From: Albifimbria verrucaria
Lineage: Eukaryota > Ascomycota > Sordariomycetes > Hypocreales > Stachybotryaceae
Length of the DNA stretch: 64,000 bases
Direction of reading: 5' to 3'
Assembly (NCBI GenBank): GCA_020081605.1
Contig: JAHREC010000049.1
Location: 3,658,001 to 3,722,000 of the forward strand
Below the pieces are notes generated by a model. That model searched no databases. It was not told the DNA's origin and was given only the letters and a program-made list of their open reading frames with translations. This document shows positions 1 to 12,254 of this stretch, in pieces. The translations under genes and the position numbers were made by a program. Position 1 is the stretch's first letter. Each line of letters starts with the position of its first letter.

Positions 1-918
1 GACGCTTGGTCGGCTACGGGGTGGGCCAGAAGGTGGCAGGATGGAGTAGTCTTTACACGTGCCGGGGAAGAAGCACGCGGGGAATGGGCTGGGGGCGTTG
101 GATTAAGAGTTATCCTCGGGCATGCGAATCGAGAACGAAGCGTTAAGCCGCGGCGTGGTGCTAGCTGGCCGTGGCTCTAGCTGGGTCGTGGGCAACTCAC
201 ACGGAACATGGGGCGGTCCAATCAAGCATACCGGACGGGCGGAGGGGGACTCGTCCATCCCCCAGATGTGCTGGCCGGTGCCGAGACTCGGCGAGCCGGA
301 ATGCGACGTGTGGGCCGAACGACAAGAACATTTATGATGTCAACATCACGCAGCGCTTGAGGCTTCAGGTCTTTTTGTTAAATGCTCGACGATCGACCTG
401 TTGGGAGCACGACTTGTCGACGAGATGCCCATCCCGGTGACGTACTGATAACCGTGTTTTGCCGAAGCGATAAGTGAAGCTACCATGTGATTTTGCGGGG
501 TGTAAAGGGTCTGTTTTAGGTCGGATTGAGCCGAGGTGTGGGGTGTTGGTTCCGACCCTACGATAACGAAACGATGTACAACCGGAGCACGATGCGGCTG
601 AGCTGGGGGTTCTCTGGGGTCAAGAGGTTTGTTTGTGATGAGTGGTGCGCAGACTGGTGTAATTGATTTATTCGTGTGTTGTCATCTCATTTGCACAACC
701 CACAGCACGGCAACGGCATATGCACCACAGCATCGTCTCTACAGCATCTACCACACATCACACAGCACATCGCATCAAACAGCACACACTTTAATCACTA
801 ATTTCATTAACATAATTATATGCCAGGTCGAGGTCCGTTACCTACTGGCTTCTATGCCCAACTCCTTTTGCCAGGCACCAAGCCTAAACCCGACCAACCA
901 AACCCGAACCTATGGTAT
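1..918. other. Intergenic, downstream of the F-box/WD40 gene
   Basis: No coding region is supported. Short open frames here are compositionally random and have no recognisable motif. The stretch 700-830 is rich in CACA/ACAGCA and probably holds the 3' UTR of the minus-strand gene that ends at 919. Confidence 0.5.
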
Positions 919-3014
919 CTAACGCCGTTCCCAAACCGCAATCATAATCGTCATCATAATCAGGAAGGCGTCCCCTCTCTTCCATCGCCTCTCCTCGAAA
1001 CTGTACAGAAACACCTCACCGTCCTCGCTGCCGCTCGCCATGCGGCTGTCGCTCAGCCCCACGCACGTCACCGGGCCAGCGTGCCCCGTAAAGCTGCGCT
1101 CGCATTTTCCTGACCGCGGCTCCCAAATCTTCGTCATGGAGTCGTTAGCCCCGGTGACGACGCGGAGAGTGTCGCCAACCAAACCCCAAATGCCCTCGAC
1201 GTGACCAAACATGCTGCGGATGCAACGTCCGGTGGCCGTATCCCACAGCCGCACGGTGTTGTCCAGACCACCCGTAAGCATGTACAGCGGCGGCAGGGGG
1301 CGGTCAGGATCCGAGGCAAAACTTGGTCCGTACGCCAGACGGGCGTCGGCACTCTGATCAGGCGTGGGAACAGGCGTCGTGCTTCGTCCGCTGTGCACCG
1401 AGACCGCGTCCGCGTTGTCCAGACCCGGAACCTCATCAGGCTCAAAGTCGGGCGGCATCAGGAGCACCTGCTGCACCTGTCCGACGTGGCCCTGGAACGT
1501 CTTGATGCACTGCTTGGTGTCGAGGTCCCACATCTTGACGGTCAGATCGTCAGAGGCGGAGAAAACGGTGCGCGACGGTGAGTCGATGCGCACGTGGTTC
1601 ACCCAGTCGCTGTGGCCGCGTAGGGTAAAGGTTTGTTTGGTGTCGAAGCTAAAATTTTGACCGTCTTGTCGACGGAGCCCGAGGCTAGCGTGCACCCGTC
1701 AAAGTGCACCGACAGCACACCCTCGGTATGACACTGGAGCGTGCTGACGCACTCGCCGGTTTGCCAGTCCCAAATCTTGATGGTCTTGTCGAAACTGCCG
1801 CTGATGAGCTTGGAGCCATCAAATTGAAGAGTGCGGATGCCCAGCGTGTGCCCGCGGAGGGTTCGTAGCACCTCGCCAGTCTCGACGTTCCAAATCTTGA
1901 TGGTGGTGTCGTAAGAGCCGGTGGCGAGGATGTTGTGGTCGAACTGTAGACACGTGACGCCGTTCTCGTGACCCTTGAATGTTCGAATGTTGCATCGGCC
2001 AGTCTTCCAGTTGAAGCCGACCTTGAATCTGTCGCGGTAGACGTCCTTCCACGGGCGAAACTTGCGCTCGACCTCGAGCTGCGAGCCGGTCGGGGTGAGC
2101 TTGGGCCGCTTGGCAGATCGGTCCTCTCCGGCACTCAGCTTGCGCTTTCCGTCGGCGGCGTCGGTGGTGGGCTCATCCAGCTCCTCGACGCGGTGGTCGT
2201 GGTGGTGTGCCGATCGCTGGTGTCGGTTCCAGGCGGCCAGCTTCTTACGCTCCAGCAACGGCAATCCCCAGCCACACTTGGTGCACTTGCGGTCGATGTG
2301 CTGCTCGCACATGCGATGCCAGACCACGTCATCGTCGGCCAGGTTTCTCCATCGCCGGCTGACCTGAGCGGCCTTGCAGAGTGAGACGGTGTCGAGGTAG
2401 CAGAGGATTTTGTAGGAGAGTTCGGCGGGGAGGGCGGTAAGAAAATCAATCTTGAGCTGCTCGTGAACCTCCCGCGACACGGTAGATAGTTGAGGGAAGC
2501 AGCACTGGGTAATGATACCCTGGAGCATGAGCTCGCGGTGCTTGGCGGGGGCGGCAGAAAACAGAGACCACACGTGGGTGATGGCCTCTTGGTCGGCAGA
2601 GGGAAGACTGCTCAGGTCCTGTTGCCGTTAGTCGATGCCAACGAAAGAAAAGAAAAGAGGCACGAGACATACCCTTTGAATGGTTCCCATTTTTGATTCG
2701 TCGGCGGCGCGACGACATTTGGAGTCGGGTCGATGGCGGTAGCAGTATCGGCTGTTTGGGTCCTTGTTGCGGTCCGTGACGGCGTCGTTGGCCTTGCCGA
2801 TGGGAGCGTAGAGGCCCGGAATGTGCTCCTTGAGAAAGGGGCTGACGGTCTTGCCAGCCAGGTCAGAGGGCATCTTGACAAGGCGGGAGTCGTCCTCCTC
2901 CTGGGGTCGTCTCCTGTCGCAGGTGTCGCGGGATAGATGCTGCAGAGAATCGGTGGTCATGACGGGTTCGAAGATGGAGGCCGGCCGGGAGCCTTGCAGG
3001 TGCGCGGCGTTCAT
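919..3014 (-). CDS. scon-2: Sulphur controller F-box/WD40 protein (SCON-2/SconB/Met30 type)
   Basis: Substrate-recognition subunit of an SCF ubiquitin ligase that represses sulphur acquisition genes when sulphur is plentiful. Exon 1 runs 3014-2673 and exon 2 2618-919, with a GTATGT...CAG intron between. The ATG at 3014 is the first in frame. The product is about 675 aa, close to SCON-2. The F-box lies near residues 170-215 ([15 protein letters not shown]...[21 protein letters not shown]), followed by a Cys pair (CTKCGW) and about seven WD40 repeats ([46 protein letters not shown]). An acidic insert with a Ser/Thr-Pro run sits between late blades, as in the family. One base is missing near 1651 in an A/T run between KTVKI and the next blade ([12 protein letters not shown]), so the gene appears as two frames. 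The identity is from family knowledge; the motifs are visible. Confidence 0.92.
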
Positions 3015-5070
3015 ATTGCGCACAAAATGCGGTGAGGACGTGGGCGTTCTGCAAAAAGACTGGACCAGAGGATGTGTGCTCGGAGCAGCTGCGACACATT
3101 TGTATGGTCAAGCAGCAACAGCGCGAGTGAGGTAACGGAGGGCGTTGATGGCGTGCTCCAAGGTAAGATTTTCGAAACAAGGTTGAAGGATGGAGGCCCT
3201 AAGTCTAGGGGCGAAAGGCTTGGGTCGATAACGGGGAGGTGCACTAGACAGCGGCGTTCGGGCAACGGCAGACGGGACGAGGCGGCTGTCGGAGCAGGCG
3301 GGTTTGGGGAGCAGCCAGCACCGGGTCGATCACCGAGTACCACCAACTAACCTTTTTTTCCCTTCCTGAACAGTAACTCTGCAAAATGGCCCGTCTGTCT
3401 CAGCTATTCTTCCTTCTCGTCAAAACCCCCGCGGGATGCACCGTCAGAGCAAGACAGCGGTCCACCTATCGTGGGGAGAGGGCGGGAGAGGCATAGCGGG
3501 ATCGAGAAAGCCAGAGGTACGGTGCGGGAGTGGATGCGTGTGCGGGAATCGGAGCTGTCGGTTGGCTCTGGGGATGGACGGGGAGGGTGACAGGGTTGGC
3601 AAATCTTTGGGTGCTTTGGGGCCTGAATGGCGACATCAGCTGCAGGCCCAGAGCGGCCTAGCGGGCCTTGCTGTCGTGCTTCTCCAGGTCTGGCGAAGCC
3701 TTGCAGGCATGGAGAATGGAGAGGCGGCTGATTGATTGAGACTGGACAAAAGACCCTGGATGCGGCGGCCCACCCCGACGAGCCGATGCCATCACGCAAC
3801 CCGCCCAAGAATGCTGGCTGAGATGGCCTTTGTCTGCCCATTCGAGTTGCGGGCCTACATTAGCTTGCATCTCGACGCCGTCCCTTGGGGTTATTGGGGT
3901 TCTCCTGGGGTCATAGGGCTGGCTGGCTGCGCTGCAAGGCGCTTGTCCACCACCGTAATCTGAGTACTGAGTACAGAACTGACTTGTCTGCAATGGTGCA
4001 ATTCCGTTCCGACTCCCGTGCCGTCTTGGCTGGTGGCCCTAGCGTGTCCACGTTTTCATTGGCCTCAGTATAATACGGTGCCTGACCTGCCCTGCTGAGT
4101 AAAGCCAGCCTTGGCCTGGTCCGTCCGTCATCTCGCATGGCGCAATGCTGCGGTCGCATGCTTGCAAATCGCCATTTCTCAACCACAAATTGTCATGCCG
4201 TTCTAGAACCCCGTATCAGAGGGGCCCGCAATAAGTGTCTTTGTCATGATAAACCTGCGAGCCGTCGCCACTGCGATTGCATCTTTTAATCACCCGGTGA
4301 CGCCCAATTCATGCAATCGTCGACTTATCAACGCTGACACAAATCCGTATTCGAGTCAACACCCATGCCCACTGGAACAAGTCCGTGTCGCTGCTCTGCA
4401 ATCTCCGATGATGTGCGAATCGGCGTTATCGTCGTGTAGGCCTCCGATATCACGTAACAATCTACAGCACGCAAGATCCGTGAGACGAGCGTGCTCGAGT
4501 GCGGTGTAGCACCATGGCGCGGCATCATCCGGTCCGCGGTCGCCGTCATAGTCATGGCCAGGGATTGTCCGGATCTCGTCCCTAGCGTCCGTATTGCGTC
4601 TTGCTATCCTGTATCCCGTGCACTGTGTTGTATCGTATGTGTTACAACTTGCAGCTGTCCTCCGGCTTCCCGTGTTCCGTCTGCATCTGCCCTTGCATCT
4701 GCTCTACATTTTCGTTCGCTTCTTCATCGACGGTCAAGACATTCTTCGTCACCACAAGACGGCAGACGAGGCGGTCGCCAACCACCACCTCCATATATGT
4801 CGTAATGCAAAGGGTGGGCCAGATCGGCACGATAACACTAAGATCTAGATCTAGATGACCACATCGTCTAGTATCTCGTCAATCGTGAATTGCTTTTTAC
4901 GACCATCGAGTACAGAGAATGATTCATCAAGCGTCACCAAGTCCTGCCGTCGTGTCGTCATGGCGGCATCGTGCCCTTGAACGCTGGCTATAAGTATTGA
5001 TCAATTGTCCAAGGATGGCTTGCCAGAGCTTCATCAGAAACTCATCGCCAAACAACTCAGTCACATCAAA
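3015..5070. other. Intergenic, divergent promoters
   Basis: About 2 kb lie between the divergently transcribed sulphur controller and the CHZ-like gene. Several 70-145 aa open frames exist on both strands, but none has a start context, splice structure or protein motif that I recognise. A small AGATCT/CTAGAT palindromic patch is at 4840-4856. No other structure is seen. Confidence 0.45.
4989..4994 (+). promoter_or_regulatory. TATA box of the CHZ-like gene
   Basis: TATAAG sits 82 bp upstream of the ATG at 5071, a plausible distance for a fungal core promoter. The call rests only on position and match. Confidence 0.4.
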
Positions 5071-5417
5071 ATGTCTTCTCGCAACTACGACGCTCCCTCC
5101 GGCGAGGTCCGGGACGATTCCTACGCGACCGACAAGTCCGGCCCTGTGCCCGTACAGTCGGACAACGCCAAGGTGGAGGATCCAATTGACGAGAACGTGG
5201 CCGATTCGGACGCTCAGCTAGGTAAGAGCTCGCTGCATCGTGAGTACTCGTGCTGACATTCGCAGAACGCGATGACAAGGAGGCCATCGACAGGAGCAAC
5301 ATCATCGATGAGCGCACTCGTCATGCAAAGCCAACCACAAACTATCGGGAGCCCGGCGACGAGGAGGGCTTGCCTTCAAATGATGGAACCAGCTCAGTAG
5401 GCCAGGCACGCGTGTAA
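5071..5417 (+). CDS. Small CHZ-type histone-chaperone-like protein
   Basis: A two-exon gene: 5071-5221 and 5266-5417, with a GTAAGA...CGCAG intron. The product is about 100 aa and strongly charged. The ATG at 5071 has a good fungal context (TCAAAATG) and an upstream TATA. The second half contains EAIDRSNIIDERTRHAKP. This resembles the CHZ motif of Chz1-type H2A.Z-H2B chaperones (I-D-x-x-N-I-I, then R-T-R, then an acidic tail). The acidic stretch is much shorter than in canonical Chz1, so this may be a divergent paralogue or a different small acidic protein. No frameshift is needed. The CHZ assignment is inference from a short motif. Confidence 0.5.
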
Positions 5418-5822
5418 ATGATGGGTTGTAAGATAGCGAATTGATTGTTCAATGAGACAATGTCTAAGGGCGTCACCGTTGACCAGGACCATGGGTGACT
5501 GTAACACCTCGTGTACCCGATGTGTTTGAACATGTTGAGCCCAGTACCGCAACTGCTTCTCGAATTTTCAAGGGTCATCTCACGCTGGTAGATCGCTTGT
5601 AGCATGCCCGCTCCAGTGGCTGGTTTTGTCTCATCCCGAGGCGCCCAGGCTCGCCTCCATACCAGTCAGAGGCAGCTCACGATGGCGCTGTTCACTGCCG
5701 GTATGGAACGGTAGGTGCCGGGTGATCGTGAGCTCAAAAGCTGTGTCTTTGCGCAGATTTTTGTCAGCAGTGTCGTGATAGTCGGTTACCGCGACTGATG
5801 CTCGACCGCAACGTTCGTTACA

Positions 5823-6547
5823 ATGGACCTTCACGGTCCCGTGCCTCAGAGGCCGCAAGCATCAACGGAAACTGAAAGGACAATCGCCAGCAACGCGCCC
5901 CAAACAGCAGAACTCGATAACCACGTCTTCGAGGGACTGCCGCCGCAATATGGAGATTCACCGGCGTCGGATGAAAAGTCTCGTAAAAGGAAAGGAGGAC
6001 GACGTGCATCAAGATGTCGACGTCCATCTTCATCGCCGTCATTGTCTGTCTGGTGGCTGCGGCGGTGATTGGAAAGATTCACGAGAATCAAGCACGCAAG
6101 TATGCGGCTGCGGCTTCGGCATCGCACACAAAGTGAGTCCCATTCGAAAGCACAGGCATCGCTAACAGGGACAGAACGGCATCCACGACGCTGAGGATAA
6201 CGCTAGGAAATCACCTGGAAGAAACGTCATTCACGACATCAACCCCGATACCGACAACATCTCTCCAAACCTCGTTTAGCATCGAATGTCCATGTCGAAA
6301 CAGGGCCTCTAGCACTTCCGTTGTACCAACTTGCATGACCAGCTGCAAGCCCACGAGCAAGACGACGCAGACTGTCAGCCTCGTGGGCTATGCCATGGTT
6401 TCGTTCCATGGTTGCGTGCTGACTCGCACTGCTTACGAACAGGCGGGTGATATGTCGTACGAATGTTCTATCATGTGTGGGGAGTCCAGGAACGAACAAA
6501 TCACAGAGGAGATTGTCACCAACGACTGGCTCTGGGACTGCGGCTGA
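5823..6547 (+). CDS. Single-pass membrane protein, Pro/Tyr N-terminus, Cys-containing ectodomain
   Basis: Function is not recognised. The N-terminal ~55 residues are soluble and contain FEGLPPQYGDSPASDEK. A basic stretch follows (KSRKRK...RRTTC) and then one hydrophobic helix (SIFIAVIVCLVAAAVIG, about residues 70-86). After an intron (GTGAGT at ~6132 to CAG ~6170) comes a Thr/Ser-rich stalk and a domain with about eight Cys (CPC, CMTSC, CSIMCG, WDCG at the end). The layout, with a PPQY tail, a basic stop and a TM helix, is common among ascomycete surface proteins of unknown role. One A is missing in an AAAGG run near 5993; with it the hydrophobic helix is in frame with the upstream and downstream parts. 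It is probably type II, with the C-terminus outside. Confidence 0.6.
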
Positions 6548-6789
6548 GTGTAGATAGATTTTTATAATGTTGAAGACAAGTTGTCAGAGGTTGTTAGAAT
6601 TACAAGGCAGTCGCAGTTACGGACGGAGTACATGTGAATTGATAGAGTTCGAGGTGGTTGCCTCATTCGGCGGGGTATAGGGTAGGCGCTCAAATGCCCC
6701 ACCACCGCGATGAAATCTCTACAACTGCTAGACCAGACCTACAAAGTTGCATGCAAACAAGCTCCGCACTCAATCGAAGGCATGAGAGC

Positions 6790-8644
6790 ATGGCTGCCGA
6801 CGAGGAGCACGCTGCTGATAGCGCAACCATGGCGCCGCCCAACAATGGCCCTCCCGCCGCAAACCCTGCGGACTCTGCCGCCGGCGACAACCCGGCCGCT
6901 GGTAAACGAGGCCCTGCAGGCAATAAAAGACGCGGTGAGAAAGGCCGTGCTGAGTGGAGGTATGTGTTTCTCCTCGATGAATTGGGGTTGCCCTCGCCAA
7001 CCGGGTCTAACTAGGCTTTAGCCGCGAGAAGAACAACAAGCGCAACCAGCACGACGAGTACCGCGAGTGGAAGCGCCGCAAGACCGACAAGGCCGGCAAC
7101 TCGATAGATGCCAGCGAGCAGTACACCAACCCCTTCTCCAAGGAGGAGATTGCCGCCGAGGAGCGTCGCCCCAAGCGCAAGGTCGCCGTCATGATTGGCT
7201 ACGCCGGCACCGGCTACAAGGGCATGCAGCTGAACGGCGACGAGAAGACCATCGAGAAGGATCTGTTCCAGGCCTTCATCGCCGCGGGCGCCATCTCCAA
7301 GGCCAACGCCGACGACCCTCGCAAGTCTAGCCTGGCGCGATGCGCGAGAACCGACAAGGGTGTCCACGCCGCCGGCAACGTCATCAGCCTCAAGCTCATC
7401 ATCGAGGACGACGACGTTGTGGAAAAGATCAACGCCAGCCTGCCCCCAGATCCGAGTCTGGGGCATCCAGCGGACCAACAACAGCTTCAATTGCTACCAG
7501 CTCTGCGATTCGCGATGGTACGAGTACCTCATGCCCAGCTACTGCCTGCTGCCGCCCCATCCCAACACGTTCCTGGGCAAGCGCATCGCCGAACTGAACA
7601 AGGAGTACGGCGCCGAGGAAGAGGTCAACGCCAGGCTGGCCGACGTCAAGGACTTTTGGACCGAGGTTGAGGAAAAGGAGATCAAGCCGATCCTTGCCGC
7701 ACTGCCCGCCGACATCAGAGCAAAGGTGCTTGAGCGGGCCCACGTTGAAGACGTCGCCGGCGCCGAGTCTGCAGAGGGCGAGTCCAAGGAAGCTGCGCCG
7801 GAGCAAAAGACAGAGGCGCAACCTGGCACCGTCCCCGAGGGTAGCCACAAGCCCAAGACTCGCGAGCTCGATGCCGTCGATTTCGCGCTCCGTGACATCA
7901 AGACCGCCTACATTGCCGCCAAGCGCCGGTATCGTGTCAGCACCGGACGCCTGCAGCAGCTTCAGGCCGCCTTGGACAAGTACCAGGGCACCAACAACTT
8001 CCACAACTACACAGTACAAAAGGCCTTTTCCGACCCGTCGGCCAAGCGCCACATTAAGTCGTTCGTGGTGAACCCCGAGCCCATCATCATCGGCGACACC
8101 GAGTGGCTGTCGCTCAAGGTGCACGGCCAGAGTTTCATGATGCACCAGATCCGTAAAATGGTCGGCCTGGTATCGCTGCTGGTCCGGTGCGGCACGACCC
8201 TGGAGCGAATCCCCGAGAGCTACCGCGACAACAAGATGGCCATCCCCAAGGCGCCGGGCCTGGGCCTTCTCCTGGAGCGGCCGGTTTTTGAGAACTACAA
8301 CCGCAAGGCGACCGAGTCGCTGGGCAAGGAGCCGATTGACTTTTCGAGATACGACGAGAGCCTGCTGGCTTTCAAGCAAAAGGAGATTTACACGCGCATT
8401 TTCGAGGTGGAGGAAAAGGAGAGCTCGTAAGTTTGTGTGGCTGGCAATGGCTGAACGCGTCTAACTCGTACAGATTCCACTCCTTTTCAACCAGATCGAC
8501 CAGTTCAAGGCGAACCACTTCTTGTGGCTGTCGGCGGGCGGCATGGCCGTGGCGGACCTGAGCAGCGGCTCAGGCAAGACGCAGGAGGACGTGGACAAAC
8601 AGCTGGGAGACGAGGACGAGGACCCCGAGGGTGGTGAGGGTTAA
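6790..8644 (+). CDS. PUS1: tRNA pseudouridine synthase 1 (TruA family)
   Basis: Isomerises uridine to pseudouridine in tRNAs (family sites include U27/28 and U34-36), in the nucleus. Three exons: 6790-6959, 7022-8426 and 8474-8644. The TruA-fold core is clear: VAVMIGYAGTGYKGMQ near residue 100, then the catalytic segment SSLARCARTDKGVHAAGNVI with the essential Asp in RTDKGVHA. Further on are RWYEYLMPSYCLLPPHPNTF, NNFHNYT and the late motif QSFMMHQIRKMVGL. An acidic insert and acidic C-terminus (GDEDEDPEGG) are typical of fungal Pus1. Two homopolymer shifts are present: a C-run near 7445, just before IRVWGIQR, and a missing T in exon 3 near 8485. The translation is otherwise continuous, so the gene is probably intact in the organism. 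The downstream neighbour converges on it. Confidence 0.92.
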
Positions 8645-8729
8645 TGTAGAGTTCATAATTAAACGCCGATAGACGGCAGGGTATCTGCTGGATATGAATA
8701 ATCTAAAATCAAAACAACGCCTTGTCGCA

Positions 8730-9308
8730 TCAGCGAGCCACGCTCCCAGTTCCGGCCGGCGGCCTTGCTTCGTCCGCGCCCAATGCCTCCCACTCTCCGC
8801 CCAGGCCCTTGGCCAGAGCGCCCATGCCGTGAGCCTCCATGGCGGCGAGCAGCTCCGCGACGCGCGACACGTCCTCGTCGATGCTCAGCTCCTTGGCCTT
8901 GCGGTCGGGGTCGTCGCGGCCGAGGGGCCAAATACCCAGAGCTCCTTGATCTTGCGGGACAGGGTGAGAAGTTCTTTGACGGAAGAGTACTAGGACGAGT
9001 TAGCCATGAAGCGACGGCACCTCAAGGGAAGAGAAAGAAAGAACAAGAAAGAAAAAAAAAAAAAAAAGGGACGCACCAGGCCGTCAAACTCGAGCTTTAT
9101 GGAGATGCCAGTTACGGCAATGGTCTCCGGGTTGGCGTTGTTGCGCTCGCCCTCGGCTTGAATGGTGGCCAGCATCATGAGTGTGCGGTAACGAGTGAGG
9201 ATATCGGCGATGAGGCGGTTATGGATGTCTAAAAGGTCAGTTTTGGTCAGCGGCCTGAGCAGACTACATACCCATGAGATTGGACGACGCCGGCTGAGCC
9301 CTGTCCAT
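8730..9308 (-). CDS. MED22: Mediator complex subunit 22 (Srb6/Surf5 family)
   Basis: Head-module subunit of the RNA polymerase II Mediator. Three exons on the minus strand start at ATG 9308. The first intron follows MDRAQPASSNLM. The second is recognised by its 5' GTGCGT and a long polypyrimidine tract (poly-A at 9050-9067 on the plus strand) before TAG. The conserved Med22 core reads IHNRLIADILTRYRTLMM, then GISIKLEFDGL and SSVKELLTLSRKIKELWVFG. The last exon continues with PLGRDDPD and an acidic/alanine tail. One C is missing near 8937 (GGCCCCTCGG) and shifts the frame before the tail. Length is about 140 aa, normal for fungal Med22. It overlaps nothing and ends 85 bp from PUS1, convergent. 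Confidence 0.85.
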
Positions 9309-9602
9309 GGTGAGGGTGAGGTGAGGAGCGTGTCCTACAAAGGCTCCGTGTAAGATGTATGTGGTGAGTTTACAGAGCCTGAGAGCAACCCTGGTTGAGA
9401 ATTGATAGTGGGGGTGGGGCCGGGGGCCAGCCACATCGCAAGGCTACGGTTACAGGTGGTCAATTCACTGCGAGGCTGAGCATGAGCAGTTGAGAGTTAA
9501 ACCAGTCAAATTAAAAAAGTTCTACATGCATCATTTTGTATCCAAATATCCATATATACCCCCAAGAACGCCTGCCATCTATACAATTTTTTTGTTTCAG
9601 TC

Positions 9603-10730
9603 CTACGGCAATCCGTTCCAGTTGCGGTTCTCTTGGTTCCACCCAATGTGAGGCCAGCCCTTGGGCAGCGTGGCGACGGGCGGCAGAATGTACTGGTTCT
9701 CGCACTTGTCGGCCTCGCACTTGAGATCGCACATACCGTACATTTTGCAGTAGCATTGCCCGGCGTCGGGGCAGTGGACTGATTTCTTGCCAAACATGAC
9801 TGCGGGAGGTTTAGCTGGGGCCCTTGCCCGGGTGCGTGGGGTCGTAAAACTTACTGTGCCAGGAATACTCCAGAACCCGCCCGCTGAGGTCGTCGCCAAG
9901 CGGTGAACGCGTCAGCCACTCGCGGTACCAGATGTAGTCCTCGATGGGACGCTTGTGAATCGTCTCGCGACGCACGGCGAACTGCGAGCAGCACGTCACG
10001 CCGATGACGTCCGGGACGGCGATTTCGGGAAACAGCTCCTCAAAGGCGCCCTTGTAGACGTGCTTGGCGTGGATGGGCTCGTTCTTGACGGGCGGCGACT
10101 CGTCGAGCTTGGGGCGGATCTCGGTCGGGCAGCCGAGGACCCAGACGCAGCGGAGGTTGACGTAGCCCTCGTTCTTGAGGTGCTCGATGCGGAAGCGCTG
10201 GAGGAGGGGAGGGCGTCGTAGTCGGGGTTGTCGTTGTGCCACTGGAAGCGCTCGGCGTGGTGGAAGATGATGTTGCCGGGGAGGAGTCGTAGCGGTCGAT
10301 GATGTAGCTGGTGGACTTGTTAGTGGGGGTGATGGCAAGTGGGCGACGAAACTGCTTCAAGAGAAACTAGTTGAGGGAAACTGCTTGATCAAGGCAACGT
10401 ACGTCAGAAAGACCATGGCCTCTCGGCCTTTGTTGGTGGGAACCGTCAGCTCGGCGGTGGGATCGTCGACGACGTAAATGTTCTTCTTCCAGTTGAGGAG
10501 GTAGTCATCCAGCCAGGTGATGTTCTCGCGCTTCATGCTGGCGACAACCATCTCGACGTCGTCATCACCGAGGGCCAGCTTCGGGCCTGTCGGCTGGGGA
10601 GCCGGCCTTGGCAGGGGCTTGCCTGTGGCATATTCGCTAGGGGCTTGCTGCGGATGAGGTATAGAAAGACAAAGACAAAGGTCAAGACGATGAGGAGGTT
10701 GACGTTCTGGCGGTGGGCGCGCCAGGCCAT
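9603..10730 (-). CDS. DUF3431 family protein with N-terminal membrane anchor
   Basis: A fungal family of unknown biochemical role, glycosyltransferase-like in sequence feel. Starting at ATG 10730 the N-terminus has a signal-anchor helix (LLIVLTFVFVFLYLI). The conserved part begins with VEMVVASMKRENITWLDDYL. It continues with NIYVVDDP...TVPTNKGREAMVFLTY, an intron, IIDRYDS, FRIEHLKNEGYVNLRC, HVYKGAFEELFPEI and QFAVRRETIHKRP, and after a second intron a Cys-rich end (CPDAGQCYCKMYGMCDLKC). At least three single C deletions break the frame, near 10637, 10281 and 10208, all in C-runs. About 340 aa. Probably a Golgi/ER type II protein; this is inferred from the anchor only. Confidence 0.8.
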
Positions 10731-12254
10731 TATGGACGGCGCATTGACGAGCGACGGGGAGTTTGGTGTTGGTGATGGTGGGAGATGCGCTGGCGGAGGA
10801 TGCTTGTTAAGTGTGGTGGAGATGGCGGCCGTGGCGTGGCCTGGCTGGCACGTATCGGTTCGGCCAGGGGTTCTGGAATGTGACGTTATGAAGGCGCTAG
10901 GCCCAACCGCTACCAGGGACCTCGGGTGAAACAGAACCATTGATTCATCGAGACGTGTTGTCGAGTCTGCGAATGTCTGCTGCAACATTGGCATTACCCT
11001 GGCAACATGGACGGTCAATCTCAGTTGATCGGGCTCGTCTCGATCCAGTATTCAGGATGCTTCTGGTCATTCCAGTCTGCGGAGTTGTTGTGGCCAGACC
11101 GATCCTGGCGGACAGGAACTGGTGATGCTAAAAATAGCCGGCATCCTCAGTAATAGGAGTAACAACAATTATAGAATTGACCTGCAGCAGGAGGACAAAC
11201 GGTTCGCCTACGTCGCGATTTCTATTGGCATAATGGGTCTTGTTAAAAAGAAAACGTAGCATAGTCCATAATCTTTTGATTTACTAACTTTGTTATCTCT
11301 TTAATCTCATTTTCTCACATTTTTAGTCGTTTATTATTAACAATTTGTTGATTGCCGTTAATGCATTTGCGCCAAGTATACAGATTTTCTTTCCACGGGT
11401 AGTTGGCGAATTCTTTTCTTAAAATGTAATCGAGAACCGACTGGACGGTTTGCGTTGCTGCATAACTCTAACCGCAACTCTATAGCAACTCTACATCGAC
11501 TGCAACATCTCAAACACAATTGAGATCGTCAGGGGCTCATGCAAAAGTGGACCACATATTTACGCCAGTAGTGTTTTCACGATTCAGGTCAGGTCACCTA
11601 CTGTCGCTGCTCACTGCACCTCATCATCTGTGGTTTGTCTATGCGGCGTGTCTGCGAAAAAAAAAAAAAGAAAAGAAAAGAAAAAATGAATCGCTCATAG
11701 TCACTCATTAGCAGGCAATAGGAATCGCTGATGCGTCGGCCGATAGAAATCCCATGTAATAGAATTAATCGCCCGCACACCAGCCACAACTTACTGTTTG
11801 CTTCACTTCATCAGCAGCTCCTTCCACTGACATTCGCCAAGCCTCACGCTCCATCTGGCCGAAATAGAAGCGCCGCTTACCTGAGTAAGCAGGCATCTTG
11901 ACGATAAAACTCGTTCAGCCCGAACCCATGCTGACGGCCCACTGCTATTCGTCCTCAGATCTCGCACCATGTTAGCAGGCGCTGGGGTGCAGGATATGAT
12001 ACTCTTATTTGTTGGTTAATTAGCTGTGACATCGAGTTCCCCAAATTGGCATAAGAGCTAGTGCTGAGCCGATGGCAGGGTTAACATGTCGGCATGAACC
12101 TATTCGGGTTGTGATGCTTGTAATTTGCCAACAATATACCATGGACTAATGCTGTTGCCACTGCTCTCACTTAAATCCTGCTCCAGCCGTTCGCATCGGG
12201 TGGTTATTATCGAGAACCAAAGACCAGTGCCCAACCCTCATCTCAGCGTCAGCA
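10731..12254. other. Intergenic, partly AT-rich
   Basis: No supported gene. The stretch 11150-11400 is AT-rich and repeat-poor, and a polypurine run (A-tract with AAAAG units) lies at 11657-11687. It could be a degenerate repeat or simply long divergent upstream sequence of the flanking genes. Confidence 0.4.

Noticed and set aside
3404..3993. Overlapping 110-145-codon frames on both strands
   Set aside because: Low-complexity Pro/Ser/Gly translations with no motif, lying in the long 5' flank of the sulphur controller.
9033..9067. Polypurine run as a regulatory element
   Set aside because: It is the polypyrimidine tract of the second MED22 intron read on the other strand.
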